Positions 14,187-18,523 of a DNA stretch of 18,523 nt are shown in pieces. The notes below the pieces were generated by a model, which made no database searches, was not told the origin of the DNA, and saw only the letters and a list, made by a program, of their open reading frames with translations. Position numbers and translations under genes: made by a program. The stretch lies in contig JAHIVM010000429.1 in assembly GCA_018816665.1 (NCBI GenBank), positions 1 through 18,523 of the forward strand, written 5' to 3'. The stretch is from Candidatus Zixiibacteriota bacterium (GTDB lineage: Bacteria > Zixibacteria > MSB-5A5 > GN15 > FEB-12). Positions within the stretch are counted from its first letter, which is position 1; each line of letters begins with the position of its first letter.

Positions 14187-15701
14187 ATGAAGATTACCAT
14201 CGCAAGTACATTGAGACGATACAGCTTCGCCATCGTTCTCCTGTTGACCGTGGCATTGGTCGCCGGGTGCAGTTCGGAAAAGTCAAACCCCACCCTCCCC
14301 GGGGCGCACCCCGATACCTGGATGGAGTTGGCATCGGCAGACTTCCACGGGCGTGTCGCCCTTATCAGCGGCCTGGAGTCCTGCGGAGAGTGTCACGGTC
14401 GGGATTTTGCCGGCGGTATCAGCGATGTGTCCTGCTATTCGTGCCACGGATCGGGCCGGGATAACTGCCTTGCCTGCCATGGCGGGTTTTACGACAGTAC
14501 CGGAGCCCCGCCCTACGGTTTGCGCGGAGAAACCTCCGATACCGCGCTGGCGGTGGGAGCCCACATCTTGCACCTGCACGGCAGCGCGGTCAGCGACGGC
14601 GTGACCTGTCAGTCCTGCCACCGGGTGCCCCTGTTTGCCTGGGATGCCGCCCATCTGGATTTTGATCCGGTTCAGGGCAACGGTGTTATAGATTCGATTG
14701 CCGAGGTCATTTTCGGTGACATCGGCACGGCCGACGGCGCGGCCTGGGACCGTCAGAGCCGCACCTGCGGACAGACCTACTGCCACGGAAACTTCGTCGG
14801 CGGTGATACGACCAACGCGCCTCACTGGACAAACACCAATCAGGCCCTGTGTGGATCCTGTCACGATGTTGGTTCCGACCCGGGATCGCTGGGCTGGAAG
14901 CACGAGTATCATGTCGGCACGGCCGGACTATCCTGTGTGGAATGCCATTATACGGTGGCCGACTCCGGCCTGCAGATTGCCGGCCGCAGCCTGCATGTCA
15001 ACGGCGTCGTCGATCTAGCCATTCGCGATACCACGCTGTGCGACGATTGCCACGGCTCCGGCACGGGATCGTGCACGGGTTGCCACGGCGGTCAGGACAA
15101 CGAAACCGGAGCCCCGCCGGCAGGTCTGCGCGGGGAGACATCGACTGTCACGCGGGCCGTGGGGGCGCATACCCGCCACCTGGAGGGCGGCTCCGTAGCC
15201 GATGGCTTCGCCTGCGATGTTTGTCACGTGGTGCCGCAGAGCATGCTGGCCGCGGGACACCTGGGTGCGGACTCGATTGCCGAAGTGACGTTCAGCGGAT
15301 TGGCCGGCAACCAGGCATCGTGGGATCGGACCGCCAACACCTGTGCATCGTCATACTGCCACGGTAATTTCGCCGGAGGCGCAGGATCGAATAACACGAG
15401 TTGGATCGGGGGAAGCAGCGAGGCGGCGTGTGGAAGCTGTCACGACGACGGCAACAGCCCCGGAAGCCTGAGCGGCAATCACGAGAAGCATGTGACGGAC
15501 AAAAACATCGATTGTTACCGATGTCATTCAACGACGGTCAATTCGTCAAATGCGATAATCGGTCCGACGGTACATGTCGACGGGGTCCGGCAGGTGAGTT
15601 TCTCCAGCGGCCACGGTATCTGGTCCAACAACTCCTGTGCGGGAACCGGCTGCCACGGGGTGGAGAACTGGTACGATACAAAGGCGGTTAGGCCGGAATA
15701 G
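14187..15701 (+). CDS. Lipoprotein multiheme cytochrome with CXXCH and CX4CH motifs
   Basis: 504 residues. A lipoprotein signal with lipobox LVAGC (lipidated Cys28) predicts membrane anchoring, probably at the outer membrane. There are 11 CXXCH motifs (first CGECH at 66-70) and three CX4CH motifs (CGQTYCH, CASSYCH, CAGTGCH). This matches the CX4CH...CXXCH repeat domain first seen in Geobacter sulfurreducens. Two halves of about 180-200 residues are clear duplicates. Each has CHGG...TGAPP.GLRGET, then VGAH, DSIAEV.F, YCHGNF.GG, CGSCHD and a final strand with HV.GV. ATG 14187 has only a weak ribosome site. It starts 22 bases after the 14-heme gene. An open frame upstream to 13965 is antecedent overlap, not coding. 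Probable terminal or cell-surface electron carrier of the module. Confidence 0.92.
   Translation: MKITIASTLRRYSFAIVLLLTVALVAGCSSEKSNPTLPGAHPDTWMELASADFHGRVALISGLESCGECHGRDFAGGISDVSCYSCHGSGRDNCLACHGGFYDSTGAPPYGLRGETSDTALAVGAHILHLHGSAVSDGVTCQSCHRVPLFAWDAAHLDFDPVQGNGVIDSIAEVIFGDIGTADGAAWDRQSRTCGQTYCHGNFVGGDTTNAPHWTNTNQALCGSCHDVGSDPGSLGWKHEYHVGTAGLSCVECHYTVADSGLQIAGRSLHVNGVVDLAIRDTTLCDDCHGSGTGSCTGCHGGQDNETGAPPAGLRGETSTVTRAVGAHTRHLEGGSVADGFACDVCHVVPQSMLAAGHLGADSIAEVTFSGLAGNQASWDRTANTCASSYCHGNFAGGAGSNNTSWIGGSSEAACGSCHDDGNSPGSLSGNHEKHVTDKNIDCYRCHSTTVNSSNAIIGPTVHVDGVRQVSFSSGHGIWSNNSCAGTGCHGVENWYDTKAVRPE
14465..15591 (+). repeat. Internal tandem duplication in the lipoprotein cytochrome gene
   Basis: Unit 1 (about 14465-15021) and unit 2 (about 15073-15591) encode parallel segments with the same order of motifs: CHGG, TGAPP, GLRGET, VGAH, DSIAEV, WDR, YCHGNF, CGSCHD, GSL and a closing HV.GV strand. 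The copies have diverged at many positions, so the duplication is old. Boundaries are approximate. Confidence 0.8.
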
Positions 15702-15724
15702 ACAGAGTCGGGAGCAGAATCGGT

Positions 15725-16471
15725 CTAAGCCTTTCGGTGAGCGATGACCATAAATTCGATTTCGTCCGGGTCGATTTGTTCACGACGCCAGTTTCCGGCG
15801 GTGCTGCCCCAGATATGATCCACTTCAAAACCGGTCAAACGTAACATCAGACTCAGCTCCGATGGCACATAGCCGCGTTCTCGTGCCGTGATCGTCACGG
15901 TACCATCGACAGTATCGGATTCAAGCGTAAATGTTTCCACGAGCGTTAGCGGATCGAATGTTCCGGCGGCGATATCTTCCTTGTTGTACTGTCGTACCTT
16001 GGCCAGACCGTTCAGCGCGTTCATAATCAACTTCCCGCCGGGCTTGAGTGCGTTGTGGATACTTCGCAGAATAGCCAGGTCGTGTTCAACCGGATCTTCC
16101 TCAAGACCGATCAGTCCAAACGATCCCTCGCACAGGCAGATGACGGCATCGAAAGAACGACCCAGGGTCATCCGGGTGGCATCACACTCAATCAATTCGA
16201 GTTCCACCCCGGCAGCTTCAGCCGCGCGGCGAGCCTGCTCCAGCATGCCGGTTGACAGATCCACCCCGGTCATTTGATAGCCGCGTTTGGCCAACTCAAC
16301 CGAGTGACGGCCGGTTCCGCAGCCAACATCAAGAATGGCACTGCCGCTCGGGAGCGACAATTCCTCCAGAAGGAACTCAACCTCCGGGAGCGTGTTCTTA
16401 GTGAACACATTTTCCATATACTTCGGCGCATGACGGTCGAAGAAGTTTTTCCACCCTGCGGGTTCGGTCAT
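15725..16471 (-). CDS. Class I SAM-dependent methyltransferase
   Basis: 248-residue cytoplasmic methyltransferase. Motif I is ILDVGCGTGRHSVEL (residues 46-60), followed by the acidic end of strand 2 (MTGVDLSTGML), IECDATRM, and the post-motif region KPGGKLIMNALNG. It belongs to the broad Methyltransf_11/25 type, so the substrate (small molecule, lipid quinone or other) cannot be named. AAGGAG lies six bases upstream of ATG 16471. It begins 22 bases after the stop of the Old Yellow Enzyme gene on the same strand, so the two form an operon. It converges with the lipoprotein cytochrome gene across 23 bases. Confidence 0.9.
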   Translation of the reverse strand: MTEPAGWKNFFDRHAPKYMENVFTKNTLPEVEFLLEELSLPSGSAILDVGCGTGRHSVELAKRGYQMTGVDLSTGMLEQARRAAEAAGVELELIECDATRMTLGRSFDAVICLCEGSFGLIGLEEDPVEHDLAILRSIHNALKPGGKLIMNALNGLAKVRQYNKEDIAAGTFDPLTLVETFTLESDTVDGTVTITARERGYVPSELSLMLRLTGFEVDHIWGSTAGNWRREQIDPDEIEFMVIAHRKA

Positions 16472-16493
16472 GATAGTCTCCTTCGGGTGTCCC

Positions 16494-17600
16494 CTACGAG
16501 GGATTAGCCAGCACCCATTTCCGGATATACTGCTTCATGTTGGTGGGAATGGCCAGTTGTTGCAGCTCTTTTTCGCTGGAGATACCGGTAACGATTGACT
16601 CCGTGTCTCCGGCCTTCACTTTCGCTGCCCAATCCGCGTCCAGGAGGAGAATGCGACCCAGGGCAACCAGATCGATCCCGTCATCGAGCATCCGTAGCGC
16701 GTGATCGGGGTGCGACACATCGCCGACTCCAATCACCGGTACGGCCGGCTCAATAGCCTCACGGATCATTCTGGTTGGATGGGTGTCGGCCGGATAGTCG
16801 TTCCGTACGCCCTCGCCGTAGCGCCACGATGACACATGGACAATGTCCACGCCGGCCGGTACCAGCAGGTTCAGCAAATCGATAGTCTCATACGTTGAAT
16901 AGCCATCGGGGTCAGCCTCTTCCGGGGACACGCGATAGGCGACCGGATAGTCGGGGCCAACAGCCTCGCGCACGGCTTTCACTACTTCGAGGCAGAAACG
17001 GGTGCGATTCTGAAACGTTCCGGGGCCCCAGCGGTCGGTGCGGCGGTTGGTGTATGGCGAGAAGAACTGCTGCAGCAGGTATGTGTTGGCGCCGTGCAGT
17101 TCCACACCGCTGAATCCGGCTCGTTTGGCCCGGTCGGCGGCCTCAGCAAAGGCCTGGATGATGACCCAGATTTCATTTTCGGTCATTTCCCGGGGCAACT
17201 CCGACGTGCCGCTGCGGTTTTTGACGGCCGACGGTGCCCACGGTTGATGAGCGATGAACGCCTTGCGGGCGGCGTTGCCGCCGTGGTGAATCTGGAGGAA
17301 AGAGACCGCTCCGGCCTTGTTGATGTTTTCGGCCAACCGGGTCATCCCCGGCAGCATGGCATCGTCGTGGCAGCCCACCTGCAGTGCAAACGCATGGCCC
17401 GACGGGTGACAATACGATGCCGGTGAAATGATCGTGCCGACTCCGGCCCGGGCCCGTTTCGTCAGGTAGTCGATTTCCTCATCCGAAAAGGATCCATCGG
17501 GATTACCCGAGGTCGTAGTCATCGGGGCCATCACGATACGGTTCGGCAACGTCAGTTTGCCGGCGATATCCAGGGGTTCAAAGAGTCTGTTGGTATTCAT
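16494..17600 (-). CDS. Old Yellow Enzyme family NADH:flavin oxidoreductase (ene-reductase)
   Basis: 368-residue FMN-dependent TIM-barrel enzyme that would reduce activated C=C bonds with NAD(P)H. The substrate-anion pair and proton donor are visible in ELHGANTYLLQQFFSP: His169, Asn172 and Tyr174 align with His191, Asn194 and Tyr196 of yeast OYE1. RTDRWG and ALGRILLLDAD carry further family motifs. The N-terminal APMTTT has Thr in the flavin-tuning position where YqjM-type enzymes have Cys, so it looks more like the classical than the thermophilic-like group. No iron-sulfur extension of the 2,4-dienoyl-CoA reductase type is present. No ribosome site precedes ATG 17600, and the likely -10 box lies only six bases upstream, suggesting a leaderless mRNA. 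Confidence 0.92.
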   Translation of the reverse strand: MNTNRLFEPLDIAGKLTLPNRIVMAPMTTTSGNPDGSFSDEEIDYLTKRARAGVGTIISPASYCHPSGHAFALQVGCHDDAMLPGMTRLAENINKAGAVSFLQIHHGGNAARKAFIAHQPWAPSAVKNRSGTSELPREMTENEIWVIIQAFAEAADRAKRAGFSGVELHGANTYLLQQFFSPYTNRRTDRWGPGTFQNRTRFCLEVVKAVREAVGPDYPVAYRVSPEEADPDGYSTYETIDLLNLLVPAGVDIVHVSSWRYGEGVRNDYPADTHPTRMIREAIEPAVPVIGVGDVSHPDHALRMLDDGIDLVALGRILLLDADWAAKVKAGDTESIVTGISSEKELQQLAIPTNMKQYIRKWVLANPS

Positions 17601-17605
17601 GCTGA

Positions 17606-17634
17606 AACATAGGGCAAAGCGGGGGGATTTTCAA
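17606..17634 (-). promoter_or_regulatory. Candidate promoter of the OYE-methyltransferase operon
   Basis: On the minus strand, TTGAAA (plus-strand 17629-17634, 5 of 6) and TATGTT (plus-strand 17606-17611, 4 of 6) are 17 bases apart. The start of transcription would coincide with the ATG at 17600. Confidence 0.45.
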
Positions 17635-17765
17635 TGGCTTGTGAAGCGAAAGTTCGAATAGATGCAAATGGCGTACGCCCGGTGACCGATACGTATCAAT
17701 AGACGCAATCGGGAACGCAACTCGGCGCACCGGCGTCAGTTTTTGCCTGACACCGGACGTTCAAT

Positions 17766-17774
17766 TGCTATATT
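17766..17774 (+). promoter_or_regulatory. Extended -10 promoter element before the HYR/cohesin-like gene
   Basis: TGCTATATT (17766-17774) is a full extended -10 element (TGnTATAAT with one mismatch). A weak -35-like TTGCCT lies at 17743-17748, 20 bases from the -10 hexamer. Transcription would start near 17781, about nine bases before the ATG. Confidence 0.4.
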
Positions 17775-17789
17775 GTATATGGATAGGGT

Positions 17790-18523
17790 ATGCACAGGTC
17801 AGTAGTAATACTAGCCGTCACATTGCTGTGTGCCGCAGTATCCGCGGCCGACGTGGCAATCGAAATCGATCAGGTTCGGAATGCGTCCCGCGGCGAATTC
17901 GTTGACGTTGTCATCGCGCTGGACAACAACGCAGTCGCTCAGGAACTAGGCGGTTTTGATCTTCTGTTCGATCACAGTCCGTACCTTGCCTTTCAGGAAG
18001 TCCAGATCGGATCGCTTCCCGTTTCCTGCGACTGGGAATACTTCACCTACTCTTTCAGCGGCGCCTTTGGCATTCGCATTGTCGCCCTCGCCGACATGAA
18101 CAACGGCGCAGTCCATCCCTCCTGCTATGCGGCAGCATCGGGTGAACTGGCCGTCATCACGTTTCTGATCGGAACCAACCCCGATATCGAGAATACATTC
18201 CTGTCCGTATTCTGGCGGTGGGCCGACTGCGGCGACAACACGCTGTCCTCGCGCGATGGAGATACGTTGTTCCTGTCCGATGACATTTACGGTTTTGACG
18301 GCTTTTTGCATTTTCCCAAGACCTATGACACCACACTGCCGACATCTTTTGGAGCGCCGGATTCTTGCCTTGGCCTGGACAAGAGCGCCTCGCTAAGGGG
18401 TGTTGATTTCTACGACGGTGGTGTCTGGGTGACGGTCAATGATATCATCCCGCCCGTAACCTCCTGTCCCGGTAACATGCTGGTACCAAACGCACCCGGT
18501 GAATGCGGTTCACGCGTGTTCTA
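17790..18523 (+). CDS. Secreted cohesin/HYR-like protein, 3' end beyond the window
   Basis: Open from ATG 17790 to the window edge (244 codons, no stop), so only the N-terminal part is seen. The signal peptide (RSVVILAVTLLCAAVSA) is followed by a beta-rich region starting DVAIEIDQVRNASRGEFVDVV and ELGGFDLLFDHS, which resembles cohesin or cell-surface beta-sandwich domains (about 21-150). A Cys-containing linker follows. From about residue 225, IPPVTSCPGNMLVPNAPGEC matches the opening of a HYR (immunoglobulin-like) domain. Such proteins are usually long, secreted and surface-attached. There is no visible enzyme motif. A TAGGG stretch overlaps the start region but is too close for a normal ribosome site. 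Confidence 0.75.
   Translation, partial: MHRSVVILAVTLLCAAVSAADVAIEIDQVRNASRGEFVDVVIALDNNAVAQELGGFDLLFDHSPYLAFQEVQIGSLPVSCDWEYFTYSFSGAFGIRIVALADMNNGAVHPSCYAAASGELAVITFLIGTNPDIENTFLSVFWRWADCGDNTLSSRDGDTLFLSDDIYGFDGFLHFPKTYDTTLPTSFGAPDSCLGLDKSASLRGVDFYDGGVWVTVNDIIPPVTSCPGNMLVPNAPGECGSRVF

Overview
The window is a GC-rich stretch of a Gram-negative, non-model bacterial chromosome. Two lipoprotein signal peptides, an outer-membrane beta-barrel and two proteins with 14 c-type heme motifs each point to an organism with an outer membrane and a respiratory or anaerobic lifestyle. The mixture of CX4CH heme motifs, a TldD/TldE pair, a secreted cohesin/HYR-like protein and an unusual amine-type gene cluster would fit an uncultured lineage (for example Zixibacteria/FCB-like or a deltaproteobacterial relative). 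That placement is inference. No rRNA, tRNA, CRISPR array or insertion sequence was seen.

Layout. 1-3.7 kb: a lipoprotein glutathione-peroxidase-like enzyme (minus), then the overlapping pair tldD-tldE (plus). 3.7-5.5 kb: pirin (minus) and an MscS-type mechanosensitive channel (minus) broken by an internal deletion and frameshift. 5.5-6.5 kb: a regulatory region with two sets of direct repeats, then a TetR-type regulator. 6.5-7.3 kb: a structured gap and a secreted fasciclin-domain protein. 7.3-11.7 kb: a tight plus-strand operon encoding a divergent SpeD-like pyruvoyl enzyme, a CelD/FemAB-like GNAT acyltransferase, an ATP-grasp ligase and a fold-type III PLP decarboxylase. It is followed by a small zinc-ribbon protein and a strong intrinsic terminator. 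11.7-15.7 kb: a second plus-strand operon with its own promoter, encoding a beta-barrel, a 14-heme exported cytochrome and a 14-heme lipoprotein cytochrome. 15.7-17.6 kb: an Old Yellow Enzyme-type oxidoreductase and a methyltransferase in one minus-strand operon. 17.8 kb to the end: a secreted cohesin/HYR-like protein cut by the window edge.

Two modules stand out. The first (7328-11348) joins two mechanistically different decarboxylases to a peptide/amide-bond ligase and an acyltransferase. This looks like a pathway for an amine, modified polyamine or peptide-like small molecule that does not match any standard pathway I know. The second (about 11862-15701) has the component set of a porin-cytochrome conduit carrying electrons across the outer membrane: a barrel, an exported multiheme protein and a multiheme lipoprotein. 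Its lipoprotein arose by an internal duplication of about 200 residues and carries three CX4CH heme sites.
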